Positions 18,985 to 27,615 of a stretch of 64,000 nt of DNA are shown here, piece after piece (within the stretch, counting starts at the first letter, position 1; each line of letters opens with the position of its first letter). Location: the NCBI RefSeq assembly GCF_000186345.1, contig NC_014962.1, forward strand, positions 3,314,450 through 3,378,449, read 5' to 3'. The notes under the pieces were generated by a model. The model ran no database searches. It saw only the letters and a list, made by a program, of their open reading frames with translations, and had not been told where the DNA came from. Made by a program: the position numbers and the translations under genes. The stretch is from Isosphaera pallida ATCC 43644 (lineage in GTDB: Bacteria > Planctomycetota > Planctomycetia > Isosphaerales > Isosphaeraceae).

Positions 18985-19998
18985 TCAGGTGAATTGCCAC
19001 TTGAGCAGACGGAACATGTCGCCCAGTTTGCTGTTGACCCCCAGCACCGCCGAGGCTTCGTAGCCGGAGTGGACCATGCAGTTCTCGCAACGCGGGTCGT
19101 TGCCGTAGCCGTACTTTTCCCACGGCGTCTTCTCGATCAGGTCGTTGAAGGTGGGGTGGTGCAGGTCCGTGATCAAATAGCACGGACCTTTCCAGCCCTT
19201 AACATTGCGGGTCGGGTTGCCCCAGGCGGTGCAGCCCATCTCCCGCTTGCCCATCAGGAAATCCAGGAAGATGGGCGAGTTGTTGAACCGATACTTCTTG
19301 AACATCGCCTCGGCCGAGCGGAACTTCTCGCGGATCATTGCCCGATCTAGGAAAATCTCCTTGGTTTGCACCGCCTGGTATTCGTAGCCCGGCGAGATCA
19401 GGAAGCCGTCCACCCCCAGTTCGGTCAAGTAGGCGAACAGCTGGTCCAGTTCGTTCATGTCAGTCTCTTTGAAGACCGTGGTATTAGTGCAGACCAAAAA
19501 GCCCCGCTCCTTGGCCGCCTTGATCCCGTCGATCGCCTTGTCGAAGACCCCCTGACGCTCCACCGCCAGGTCGTGGCTTTCCCGCATTCCATCCAGATGG
19601 ACGTTGAAGAAGAACCGGGGCGACGGCTTGAACTTATCTATGTGTTTGCGAATGAACATTCCATTGGTACAGAGATAGACGCACTTGCCGCGTTCCAGGA
19701 TTTTGGCGGTGAGTTGGTCGATACCGGGATAGATCATTGGTTCGCCGCCGCAGATGGAGACCACCGGCGCGCCGCATTCGTCCACGGCGGCGAGGCATTC
19801 GTCGATGCTGAGTTTTTCCTTGATGGTCGAGGCATATTCGCGGATGCGTCCACAGCCGGTGCAGGTGAGGTTGCAGGCGTGGAGCGGCTCCAGCATCAGC
19901 ACCATCGGGAACTTCTTGTTCTTGGGCCCGGTCAGCTTCTGCTTGGCGACGTAGGTGGAAATCCGGGTGGTCATTTGCCAGGGGAAGCGGAGCCTCAT
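18985..19998 (-). CDS. hpnH: Adenosyl-hopene transferase (radical SAM)
   Basis: A 337-residue radical SAM enzyme that joins the 5'-deoxyadenosyl group to diploptene, the first step of extended bacteriohopanepolyol synthesis. The cluster motif is C42-x3-C46-x2-C49 (ACNLTCTGCGR), followed by CGGEPMIYP. A C-terminal Cys group (MGCTAWG, GPCYLITD, CENCMVHSGYEASAV) is typical of HpnH. ATG 19998 is chosen because AAGGAGA lies six bases upstream; the in-frame ATG at 20004 touches that site. It follows shc by 95 bp and precedes hpnG by 77 bp, so the three genes are probably one operon. Confidence 0.94.
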   Translation of the reverse strand: MRLRFPWQMTTRISTYVAKQKLTGPKNKKFPMVLMLEPLHACNLTCTGCGRIREYASTIKEKLSIDECLAAVDECGAPVVSICGGEPMIYPGIDQLTAKILERGKCVYLCTNGMFIRKHIDKFKPSPRFFFNVHLDGMRESHDLAVERQGVFDKAIDGIKAAKERGFLVCTNTTVFKETDMNELDQLFAYLTELGVDGFLISPGYEYQAVQTKEIFLDRAMIREKFRSAEAMFKKYRFNNSPIFLDFLMGKREMGCTAWGNPTRNVKGWKGPCYLITDLHHPTFNDLIEKTPWEKYGYGNDPRCENCMVHSGYEASAVLGVNSKLGDMFRLLKWQFT

Positions 19999-20093
19999 GG
20001 GCATTCTCCTTGAATTCGACGGCGCGGTTGGTGGGGGGGATGGGATTGGCGGGATGGGCACGGAGTAGCGGATGACGCGATGGTTGTGGGGCG

Positions 20094-22079
20094 TCAGGAC
20101 GGCCGGCGGGTGAGGGCCCGGGCGTGGCGGGCCAACGCCATGATCGGGAACGAGACCCGATAGAGGTGATACTTGAGGTAGAAGACCTTAGGGAAGCCGG
20201 TGCCGGTGAATTGATCCTCGGGCCAGTCGCCGTGGGAGGTTTGACGGTCGCGCAGCCAGGCGGCCGCGCGATGGGCGGCGGGGGAGTCGGCCCGTCCGGC
20301 GGCGATCAGACCTAGCAGGCCCCAGGCGGTTTGCGAGGGGGTGGGGGGGCCCTGGCCGATCCAGGAGCGATCCTCATAGCTTCGGCAGCTTTCGCCGAAG
20401 CCGCCGTCGGCCTGCTGGATCGTTTCCAGCCAGTCGGCCGCCTTGACCAAACGCGGGTCGCTCATCGGCCAACCTAGGGCGGCCAGACCTTGCAACACCT
20501 GCCAGGTGCCGTAAATCGCGTTGACTCCCCAGCGGCCCTCCCACCAGCCTTCCGGCTCCTGACGGCTCCAGATGAACTCCAGAGCCCGTTGGATCGACGG
20601 ATGAGACGAGGCGAATCCCAGTTGGCCCAGCATCTCGACAACCCGCGCGGTGATGTCGGCGCAACCAGGGTCGAGCATGGCGTTGTGGTCGGCGAAGGGC
20701 ACCTGGGTGAGCACCTGATTGTCAATGTCGGCGTCGAAGGCGGCCCAGGCTCCGTCGCGTCCCTGAAGCGCTAGCAACCAGTTGAGCGCCCGTTCGATCG
20801 CGGGCTTGACCGTTGGATCGTCGCGCAGACCGGCCCGATCGAGCGCCATGAGGACCATCGCAGTGTCGTCGATGTCGGCGTAATGATCGTTGAGATATTC
20901 AAACGCCCAGCCGCTGGGTTCGATGTGGCGGAACCGTCGGCGGATCGCCCAGTCGCCCTTGCGGCGGATCTCGCGGGCGACCAGCCAGCGGGAGGCGGTC
21001 GTCAGGGCGGTTTCGAGCTCGGCGCGGGCGGCCGGGTTGTTCTCGGCTTGAGCGTCGCGGACGTCGGCCAAGGCGATTGTGGCGATCGCGGTGTCCCAGA
21101 CCGGCGAGAGGCAGGGTTGGAGCCAGAGCAGGCCGTTTTCCTCGTCGCGCACCTTGAGGTCATCGAGTTGCCGCACGGCCCACTCGAAGAGGCGGTCGTT
21201 GCGGTCGTACCCGAGGGTTTCCAACACAACGACGGTGTAAATCATCGGCGGGAAGATCGCCCCCAGGCCATCGGAATCCTCAAAATGGTCAAGCATCCAT
21301 TGGTGGCAGGACCGCACCGCTGCGCGACGCCAGACGCCGGGTTTGATCCGGTCGAATGCCTTGAGCAACCGATCGACCCCGAGGAAGAAGCCCCGCCAGG
21401 TGAACAGGCCGGCGGGTTTGCGCCAATCGGGAACGAAATGGGGATTCTTCAGTTCGTCGATCCGAAGCGCGTCGGGCACCGGACGGCACGGCTTGAGGCT
21501 GGAGAGGATCGCCAACGGGACGACCAGGGTGCGGGTCCAACTCGACATCGCCGCCAAGCCGAAGGGAACCCAGGACGGCAGCCAGACGAGTTCCGGCGGC
21601 ACCGCCGGGCAATCGTCGTAGGGAATCTGGCCCAGAAGCGCCAGGTAAAACCGGGTGAAGCTGTTGCAGGCGTCGAGGCCGCCGTGTTGCAGGATCAACT
21701 CGCGGGCCCGGACCATGTCTGGCTCGTCGGGCGAGACCCCAACCAGCTTGAGGGCGAAGTAGGCTTTGACCGAGGCGCTGATCTCGAACGGCCCGCCGGG
21801 ATGGATCGCCCAACCGCCCTCGGGCCGGGCGTCGCGGCGCACCGAGCGGCAGGCGGCCACCACCTCGGGGTCGTCGAGTTCGCCGAGGAACGCCTTGAGC
21901 AGCACCCACTCGGTTTCCAGAATCGTGTCGCCTTCGAGCTCGCCGACCCAATGGCCATCCGTTTTGCGCTGGGCGAGCAACCACGCGGCGGCGCGTCGCG
22001 CGGCCAGGGCCGAATCGGCGGCAGCCTGTTCCGACACCGGCGCGGCCAACCCGCGCCCGTCCTGGGCGGTGACGATCAT
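20094..22079 (-). CDS. shc: Squalene-hopene cyclase
   Basis: A 661-residue class II terpene cyclase that converts squalene to hopene at the membrane. The catalytic acid motif DIDDTA has D402, D404 and D405. QW-type repeats are visible (GAWAAFDADIDN, GWWEGRWGVN, GGFGESCRSYED, GDWPEDQFTGTGFP). GTWQVLQGLAALG and FPKVFYLKYHLYR are the family C-terminal signatures. ATG 22079 has AAGGATGG eight bases upstream. Longer frames start within the 5-bp repeat tract and are Arg-rich. It is first in the minus-strand shc-hpnH-hpnG series. Upstream DNA is unusually structured (pentamer tract, G-rich heptad array). Confidence 0.95.
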   Translation of the reverse strand: MIVTAQDGRGLAAPVSEQAAADSALAARRAAAWLLAQRKTDGHWVGELEGDTILETEWVLLKAFLGELDDPEVVAACRSVRRDARPEGGWAIHPGGPFEISASVKAYFALKLVGVSPDEPDMVRARELILQHGGLDACNSFTRFYLALLGQIPYDDCPAVPPELVWLPSWVPFGLAAMSSWTRTLVVPLAILSSLKPCRPVPDALRIDELKNPHFVPDWRKPAGLFTWRGFFLGVDRLLKAFDRIKPGVWRRAAVRSCHQWMLDHFEDSDGLGAIFPPMIYTVVVLETLGYDRNDRLFEWAVRQLDDLKVRDEENGLLWLQPCLSPVWDTAIATIALADVRDAQAENNPAARAELETALTTASRWLVAREIRRKGDWAIRRRFRHIEPSGWAFEYLNDHYADIDDTAMVLMALDRAGLRDDPTVKPAIERALNWLLALQGRDGAWAAFDADIDNQVLTQVPFADHNAMLDPGCADITARVVEMLGQLGFASSHPSIQRALEFIWSRQEPEGWWEGRWGVNAIYGTWQVLQGLAALGWPMSDPRLVKAADWLETIQQADGGFGESCRSYEDRSWIGQGPPTPSQTAWGLLGLIAAGRADSPAAHRAAAWLRDRQTSHGDWPEDQFTGTGFPKVFYLKYHLYRVSFPIMALARHARALTRRPS

Positions 22080-22136
22080 GGGGGAGCCATCCTTCAGGTG
22101 CGTCATCCTTCGCGCGGCGCGACCTTGTCTTTCCTC

Positions 22137-22191
22137 CGAGTCGAGTCGCATCACGTCGCGTCGCGTTCCGTCCCGCCGGGTTGGATTCGGT
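22137..22191. repeat. Drifting 5-bp tandem tract upstream of shc
   Basis: Eleven consecutive 5-base units keep a pattern ending mainly in GT or AT: CGAGT twice, CGCAT, CACGT, CGCGT twice, TCCGT, CCCGC, CGGGT, TGGAT, TCGGT. Neighbouring units differ by one or two bases. It lies about 60-110 bp before the shc start, in the likely 5' leader. Confidence 0.6.
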
Positions 22192-22323
22192 TCGCCTTCG
22201 GCTTGCCCCATGACCCAACGAGTCACGAGCGAACCGTCCACCCGGCCGATCGGTTCGCCATCCTAGTGGCTCCGATCGCCTCGGACAACCCCAAACCGCT
22301 TGGCGAAACCAAGTTGAAACCGT

Positions 22324-22386
22324 GTGGGGAGTGGGGAGTGGGGAGTGGGGTGTGGGGAGTGGGGAGTAGGGTGTGGGGTGTGGGGT
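22324..22386. repeat. Nine tandem G-rich heptads
   Basis: Nine contiguous 7-base units with consensus GTGGGGW: GTGGGGA x3, GTGGGGT, GTGGGGA x2, GTAGGGT, GTGGGGT x2. Runs of four G separated by three bases make a strong G-quadruplex candidate on the plus strand. The array lies 245-307 bp upstream of shc and about 630 bp before mgtE. Confidence 0.85.
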
Positions 22387-22476
22387 GGAGAAAGTGAGGA
22401 GTGGGGTGATCGGAGAGGAAGGGAAGATGAGGGATGTTCTTGGAAGCGCCCACGCCTTGGGGTTCGGATGCGGGCG

Positions 22477-22532
22477 GATGCGGGCGGGACGCCCACGCTC
22501 CCAAGAGCCTACACTGGCGTCTCGCCCGCATC
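22477..22532. repeat. Long palindrome of a dispersed-repeat type
   Basis: Arm GATGCGGGCGGGACGCC at 22477-22493 pairs with GGCGTCTCGCCCGCATC at 22516-22532, 16 of 17 bases complementary, with a 22-base loop. The minus-strand translation across it reads SWERGRPARI, a phrase I have met in spurious translations of intergenic repeats from several bacterial phyla. That memory is not a search result. Confidence 0.6.
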
Positions 22533-22620
22533 TTCCTCCGGTTGAAGAACGCAAACGGTTCCTTCGGTATGCTTGCATTTTGATCATTTGCATTTATTCT
22601 ATTATCAGTGCTTGAAAACC

Positions 22621-22636
22621 ATCACCATAAGGTGAT
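22621..22636. promoter_or_regulatory. Operator-like palindrome
   Basis: ATCACC and GGTGAT flank ATAA in a perfect 16-base inverted repeat just after an AT-rich island. This arrangement would suit a dimeric regulator near the mgtE (or shc) promoter, or a short hairpin. The function is inference. Confidence 0.35.
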
Positions 22637-23016
22637 TGAATGGGTGTGGTCCGCGATGGTGTGACGGGTTGGGTGGTTGAGGGCCAAGCCCGGCCTTGTT
22701 GCGCGATGTTGGTGTCGGGGGGATCGGGGGGCCGTTGTCGGCGCGAGGAGGTTCCCAACCGGGACGAGGCGACGCCTGGCAACGCCGTGAGGTTGAGGAG
22801 CGGGCACCGGTTGGTCTGGGCGAGTCGGCGGGGTGGTGGTGAGTGGATTGGGGAATCGAGCGTTTCGGCGCGGGGAAAATCAAGCCAAGGGGAATCCCAA
22901 CGCTTGCCGTGGACGATTTCCGACCTCACAATCATCGGTCCGATTCGCCGCATGCGTTCACCGGGGGAGCGGTGGGACGGCGGGTCGGAGTGGGCGGGTT
23001 GGGAGTCTCTTGATTC

Positions 23017-24402
23017 ATGCTGCGTCACCCTCTGCTCGCGCCCGACCTGGAAGATTTCCTCGCGTGCGGCGAGGCAGAGGCGGTGCGCGAGTTTCTGGAG
23101 GAGCATGAGCCGCCGGTCATCGCCGAGATGCTCGCCGACCTGCCCAGCGAACGCGCCCAGGATGCGTTGGGGATGCTCGATCCCCGGACCGCCGCGCAGG
23201 TTTTCAGTTACTTCGACGCGGAGGATCAAGAGCGGGCGTTGTTGGGGATGCCCCCCGAACGTGCCGCCGGGTTGCTCCAGCACATGCCCCATGACGACCG
23301 GGCCGACCTGGTGGCCCGGTTCGACGACGAGGTGATCGAGCCGATTTTGCGGCGTCTGGCCCGCGCTGAACGCGAGGACATCCGCCGTTTGGCCAGTTAC
23401 GAACCGGGGACGGCCGGGGCGGTCATGACCACGGACTACGCCGCCCTCTCGGCGCGTCAGACCGTCCGCGAGGCACTGGAGCAACTGCGCCGCGAAGCGC
23501 CCGACCGCGAGACGATCGACCCGAGTTTTGTGGTCGACCACAAGCGGCGGCTGTTGGGGGTCGTGTCGCTCAAGACCTTAGTGCTGTCCCGACCCTCCAA
23601 GCGGATCGAAGAGGTCATGACCGACCGCAACCTGATCACCGCCCAACTCGACGAGGACCAGGAGGAGGTGGCCCGCAAGATCGCCAAGTACGACCTGTTA
23701 GCCCTGCCGGTCCTCGACGCCGACCACCAACTGGTGGGGATCGTCACCCACGACGACGCGGTGGACATCCTTCAACGCGAGCAAACCGAGGACCTGTTGG
23801 CCCTGACCGGTGTGCAATCCCAGGCCGACGACGCCGACGAGGGCTACTGGAATCCGCCGGTGGTCACGGTGGTGCGGCGACGCGTGGTCTGGCTGGTGGC
23901 CTTGTTCGTCTCCGGGATGATGACCGCCACCGTCACCGACTCGTTCGGCGGGGCGCTGGGGCCGGAACTCGTGGCGCTTCTCAGCGCGTTTGTGCCGATG
24001 CTGATCGGCACTGGCGGCAACGCCGGCAGCCAGACGGTCGGCACTGTCATCCGCGGCTTGGCTCTGGAGGAGATTCAGACCAGCGACCTGCTTCGGGTGA
24101 TCCGTCGGGAGGGTCTAACCGGCTTGATTCTGGGCTTGTTGATGGGTCCAATGGGGATGCTCTTCGTGGTGAGCATGGGGCGTCCCCTGGTGGCTGGTTT
24201 GGTGGTCGGGCTGGCGATTGTAGGCATTTGTTTGTGGGCCAACATCGTCGGTGCGATCGTTCCCCTCATCGCCAAGCGGCTCAACATCGACCCAGCGATT
24301 GTGTCGGCACCGATGATCTCCACACTGGTCGATGTTACAGGGATGATCATTTATTACGGCATCGCGTTGCTCATTCTGGTCCGGCTCCGGTTGTTAGAGT
24401 GA
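23017..24402 (+). CDS. mgtE: MgtE-type magnesium transporter
   Basis: A 461-residue Mg2+ channel/transporter. The N-terminal superhelical domain has the family repeats (EMLADLPSERAQDALGMLDP, LLQHMPHDDRADLVARF). Two CBS domains follow (about 140-260) starting with the signature YEPGTAGAVMTTDY. Five C-terminal membrane helices contain the pore motif region PMLIGTGGNAGSQTVGTVIRGLALEEI. The acidic residues of the N and CBS domains that sense cytosolic Mg2+ appear kept. It starts at ATG 23017 after GGGTTGGGAG. It stands alone, divergent from the hopanoid genes. Confidence 0.94.
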   Translation: MLRHPLLAPDLEDFLACGEAEAVREFLEEHEPPVIAEMLADLPSERAQDALGMLDPRTAAQVFSYFDAEDQERALLGMPPERAAGLLQHMPHDDRADLVARFDDEVIEPILRRLARAEREDIRRLASYEPGTAGAVMTTDYAALSARQTVREALEQLRREAPDRETIDPSFVVDHKRRLLGVVSLKTLVLSRPSKRIEEVMTDRNLITAQLDEDQEEVARKIAKYDLLALPVLDADHQLVGIVTHDDAVDILQREQTEDLLALTGVQSQADDADEGYWNPPVVTVVRRRVVWLVALFVSGMMTATVTDSFGGALGPELVALLSAFVPMLIGTGGNAGSQTVGTVIRGLALEEIQTSDLLRVIRREGLTGLILGLLMGPMGMLFVVSMGRPLVAGLVVGLAIVGICLWANIVGAIVPLIAKRLNIDPAIVSAPMISTLVDVTGMIIYYGIALLILVRLRLLE

Positions 24403-24602
24403 GGCGGGACCGGTTCGCCCCCAACCCGATCGGCACATCCCTACGGTATCCTACTTGATGAAGCCCCCCCCCGACTTGCCACCGGATCTCCTTCCCTCCA
24501 GCAGGGCGGTTTCGTCCTTTCCTGCGACGAATTGCTCCGCCTCGGCATCTCCGTTTCGTTGAATCCATTTCGTTTCGTTTGGCCTCACCAAGGAGCCGTC
24601 CC

Positions 24603-25676
24603 GTGAACGACGCACGTAGTGAAGTCTGTCCCGAATGTGGATCGAACCCGTTGGATCGGGGTGAGTCGGCGAGTCGTCGCGCTTTCCTCAAGACGATCGG
24701 TCTGAGCGCCGCGGGGTTGACGTTGAGTGGTCGGGGTTGGGTCGAAGCGGCGACGATCACGCCGTTCGGACGGATCGAGCCGCCCCAGGTCGGTCCCTCG
24801 CCGACAAGCGCCGCGGAGTCGGCGGCGGCTCGTTTGTTCGCCAGCCTCGACAGCGAGCAGAAAGGGATTCTTCACCTGCCGTTTTCCAGCCCGCTGCGGC
24901 GTCGGATCAACGCCAACTGGGCTGTCACGCGACTGACAATCGACGACCTGACCACCGAGCAACAAGCGCTGGCCCGCGAAGCGGTGCGAGCGGTGATGAG
25001 TCCTGATGGTTACGAGCGGATGCTCAAGCAGATGGAGGAGGATTACGGAGGGCTCGGTAGCTACCACCTGGCGTTCTTTGGCCAACCGTGGGGCCAGGCC
25101 AAAACCGAGGAGGAGGCGTCGGAAGGGTTCGAGTTCGTGCTGACCGGCCGTCACGTCACCTTGAGAGCCGACGGCAACACTAACCCCGGTGTCGCCTTCG
25201 GTGGACCGATCGTTTACGGCCACGGTGCCGGTGATGGCGAAGCTGGGCTGCCGGGCAACGTCTACTACAACCAGACTCGGACCGCCAACCAGGTCTTCCA
25301 AGCACTCGACGGTCCGCAACGCAAGGCAGCGCTGCTGCCCAAAGCCCCGGCGGAAACCTCGGTGAAAGTCCAGGGCGACCACGGCAGCTTCCCCGGTCTG
25401 GCCGTTGGCGAACTCTCCTCCGACCAGAAGGAACTGTTCCGCTCGGTGCTCAAGACTCTGCTGGCCCCCTACCGCGAGGAGGACCAAACCGAGGCGATGG
25501 CTTTGATCGAAGCCCAGGGCGGTCTGGATCGTCTGCACATCGCGTTCTATGAAACTGGCGACCTCGGCAACGACCGCGAGTGGGACATTTGGCGGATCGA
25601 AGGCCCCTCGGCCGTCTTCCATTTCCGCGGCTCGCCCCACGTTCACGCCTACATCAACGTTGCCAAGAACGCCTGA
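24603..25676 (+). CDS. Tat-exported DUF3500 family protein
   Basis: A 357-residue protein of the DUF3500 family (function unknown). GTG 24603 is fixed by AGGAG seven bases upstream. A twin-arginine motif SRRAFLK lies near residue 25, followed by a hydrophobic stretch (TIGLSAAGLTLSG), so Tat export is likely. The body has family-type sequence: DDLTTEQQALAREAVRAVMSP, YHLAFFGQP, LTGRHVTLRADGN, FGGPIVYGHGAG and DIWRIEGPSAVFHFRGSPHVHAYI. Oddly a CPECG pair sits just before the twin arginines, in a place usually short and basic. The gene lies 200 bp after mgtE with a 9-C run between. Confidence 0.82.
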   Translation: MNDARSEVCPECGSNPLDRGESASRRAFLKTIGLSAAGLTLSGRGWVEAATITPFGRIEPPQVGPSPTSAAESAAARLFASLDSEQKGILHLPFSSPLRRRINANWAVTRLTIDDLTTEQQALAREAVRAVMSPDGYERMLKQMEEDYGGLGSYHLAFFGQPWGQAKTEEEASEGFEFVLTGRHVTLRADGNTNPGVAFGGPIVYGHGAGDGEAGLPGNVYYNQTRTANQVFQALDGPQRKAALLPKAPAETSVKVQGDHGSFPGLAVGELSSDQKELFRSVLKTLLAPYREEDQTEAMALIEAQGGLDRLHIAFYETGDLGNDREWDIWRIEGPSAVFHFRGSPHVHAYINVAKNA

Positions 25677-25822
25677 GCGTTCGCCTAGGATGTTCCCACG
25701 CCCTCCCCTCGTCCGTGTTGATGCCAAACCCCCTGTCGTCGTGTGAGTCCGTTAGCTGGATGGGTGCAAGGGGGGGCGGGTTTCCCTTGACCTTCATCCC
25801 AGCCGGGAGCGCGGCCGCCGCC

Positions 25823-27013
25823 ATGTTCTCCAACCTCGCCTTACTCCGGGAACGACCACGAGGGAACGCGGTGTTCCTCCTGAACGCGGGTCTGCTAACG
25901 GGCGTCTTGTGGCTGTCGCCGCTCGTCTCGTGGGCCCAGGCTGAGAAGCCCCCCGAGACGGTGATGACCACCCTGGTCGGCACCGGCGAGGCGGGCAACG
26001 ATTCCTCCGCCCAGGCGGTCCCGGCCCGCTCGGCCCGTCTGAATCAGCCGTTCGATTGCCGCTACGACGCCGTGGGCAACCTGGTCTTCTCCGATACGGC
26101 CAATCATCAGCTCAAGCGTTGGAATCAGGCGAACGACACGGTGGAGGTAATTGCTGGCACTGGTCGAAAAGGGTTCTCGGGCGACGGCGGCCCCGCCCGC
26201 GCCGCGGAACTCGACGAACCTTATGGCGTGGCTCCCGCGCCCGATGGTTCGATCTATTTTGTCGATCGCCTCAATCGCCGGGTTCGCAAAATCGACGGCG
26301 CGACTGGGATCATCACGACCGTGGCGGGCACCGGACGCCCCGAAACCAGCGGCGACGGTGGCCCCGCCAACCGCGCTGGTCTGGTCGAACCCAACGGCCT
26401 AGCGCTCGATCCCAAGGCCGAAGACTTGTTGATTGCCGACGTTCAGGCGTGCCGAATCCGGGTCGTCGATCTCAACACTGGCGTGATCTCGACCTTCGCG
26501 GGAACCGGGCGTAAGGCCCGCGACGGCGACGGCGGACCGGCCCAACAGGCTTCGATCCTGGGCGCGCGAGCGGTGCGGGTGGCCCCCGACGGAACGGTGT
26601 ACATCCTCGAACGCGAGGGAAACAGCTTGAGGGCGGTCGATCCCCGCGACGGGATCATCACGACCGTGGCGGGCAACGGACGCAAGGGATACTCCGGCGA
26701 CGGCGGACCCGCTCTGGAGGCGACCTTCAACGGACCCAAGGAGCTCGACGTGTCCCCCGAGGGTCTGGTGGCGATCGTGGACACCGAAAACCAGGCGATC
26801 CGGCTCTACAATCCGAAGACCCGCGTTGTGACCACCCTGGCGGGCAACGGTCAACGTGGCCGCGAGGGTGACGGCGTCCCGGCGACGGCCGCGCGGCTAG
26901 ACCGTCCCCACGGCATAGCGTTTGGTCCCGGCGGAGTGATCGCCATTAGCGACACCAACAACCACCGAATTCGTTTGGTCAAGTCGGTCCCGGTCGGGAG
27001 CAATTCTCCTTGA
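25823..27013 (+). CDS. Secreted NHL-repeat beta-propeller
   Basis: A 396-residue exported protein. The signal segment is FLLNAGLLTGVLWLSPLVSWAQA. The mature part has about six NHL units, each with the pattern VAGTGRKGFSGDGGPA ... LDEPYGVAPAPDGSIYFVDRLNRRVRKID. The GDGGPA motif recurs in four or more units. These propellers usually bind protein or polysaccharide partners. The start is uncertain: ATG 25823 has only a weak GGGAG 14 bases upstream; ATG 25760 is possible. It follows the DUF3500 gene and its TGA overlaps the TTG start of the next gene, so the two are translationally coupled. Confidence 0.82.
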   Translation: MFSNLALLRERPRGNAVFLLNAGLLTGVLWLSPLVSWAQAEKPPETVMTTLVGTGEAGNDSSAQAVPARSARLNQPFDCRYDAVGNLVFSDTANHQLKRWNQANDTVEVIAGTGRKGFSGDGGPARAAELDEPYGVAPAPDGSIYFVDRLNRRVRKIDGATGIITTVAGTGRPETSGDGGPANRAGLVEPNGLALDPKAEDLLIADVQACRIRVVDLNTGVISTFAGTGRKARDGDGGPAQQASILGARAVRVAPDGTVYILEREGNSLRAVDPRDGIITTVAGNGRKGYSGDGGPALEATFNGPKELDVSPEGLVAIVDTENQAIRLYNPKTRVVTTLAGNGQRGREGDGVPATAARLDRPHGIAFGPGGVIAISDTNNHRIRLVKSVPVGSNSP

Positions 27014-27615
27014 ACTTGTCATTTTGGCTTCAACATCCCCGCCTGATTGGTCCACGATTGCTCATGTGGGCCCGCGAGGTGATCGACCCGGATCGCCCCT
27101 GGCTCTGTCCCGGCACGATCCGGTTTTGCCAGCGCGCCCTGGTAGGGTCCCAGCTGGGGATCGAGTTTGGCGGCGGACGCTCCACCCTGTGGCTGGCCGG
27201 TCTGACTCAACGTCTCATCACCATTGAACACGACCAGGAATGGCACCGCTGGATCGAATGGGCGCTTCGACGTCGCGGCATGGAGCTGGAACCGCGACGG
27301 GTCGATCTCCGCTGGGTACCGCTGGATCACCCGCTCGAGGAGCCAGAGCGTCCCGAGTACGACCCGATTCCCCGTTATGTCGCCCAGGCCGACACTGTGG
27401 AGGACAGCACGCTGGATTTCGCCCTGATCGACGGCCACTATCGCACCCAGTGCGTGCGGCGGATTCTTCCCAAGCTGCGTCCCGGCGGTTTGCTGATCGT
27501 CGATGACGTCAACCTCTGGCCCTCTCTTGAAAACCTGCCGGTTCCTTCCTCCTGGACCATCGCCGACGATTCCTCCAACGGTCTGAAACGCTGCGTGATC
27601 TGGCGCGTGGTTTGA
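27010..27615 (+). CDS. Class I methyltransferase-fold protein
   Basis: A 201-residue protein with a Rossmann methyltransferase layout: LGIEFGGGRSTLWLA (motif I, SAM-binding glycines) at about 49-63, TIEHDQEWH (motif II acidic residue) and LDFALIDGHYRTQCV then LRPGGLLIVDDVNLW (motifs IV-VI). The substrate is unknown; the family includes small O-methyltransferase-like proteins of glycan loci. The start TTG 27010 overlaps the stop of the NHL gene by four bases, with GGGAG eight bases upstream. ATG 27064 is an alternative. Coupling to a secreted propeller gene is unusual for a cytosolic methyltransferase. Confidence 0.72.
   Translation: MNLSFWLQHPRLIGPRLLMWAREVIDPDRPWLCPGTIRFCQRALVGSQLGIEFGGGRSTLWLAGLTQRLITIEHDQEWHRWIEWALRRRGMELEPRRVDLRWVPLDHPLEEPERPEYDPIPRYVAQADTVEDSTLDFALIDGHYRTQCVRRILPKLRPGGLLIVDDVNLWPSLENLPVPSSWTIADDSSNGLKRCVIWRVV

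Larger units (their letters stand above)
22080..23016. other. Repeat-rich divergent spacer between shc and mgtE
   Basis: About 940 bases without a supported gene. In order: the pentamer tract (22137-22191), the G-rich heptads (22324-22386), the palindrome (22477-22532), an AT-rich island (about 22565-22615) with TTGCATTT twice and a TATTAT, and a perfect palindromic hairpin ATCACC-ATAA-GGTGAT at 22621-22636. The AT-rich island is the best promoter candidate for mgtE. No M-box-type structure was recognised. Confidence 0.55.

Noticed and set aside
20883-22397. 504-residue plus-strand frame opposite shc
   Set aside because: Antisense to squalene-hopene cyclase and running through the heptad repeats; no motifs.
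22263-22593. Several minus-strand Pro/His/Thr-rich frames in the shc-mgtE spacer
   Set aside because: They translate the heptad and palindromic repeats; no start context, no homology pattern.
24464-24472. Nine-C run (and nine-G run at 63220-63228) as phase-variation switches
   Set aside because: Both are intergenic, outside clear promoter spacers, so an on/off effect on a reading frame is not possible there.
24585-25727. 380-residue minus-strand frame opposite the DUF3500 gene
   Set aside because: Antisense shadow; the plus frame has a Tat signal, ribosome site and family motifs.
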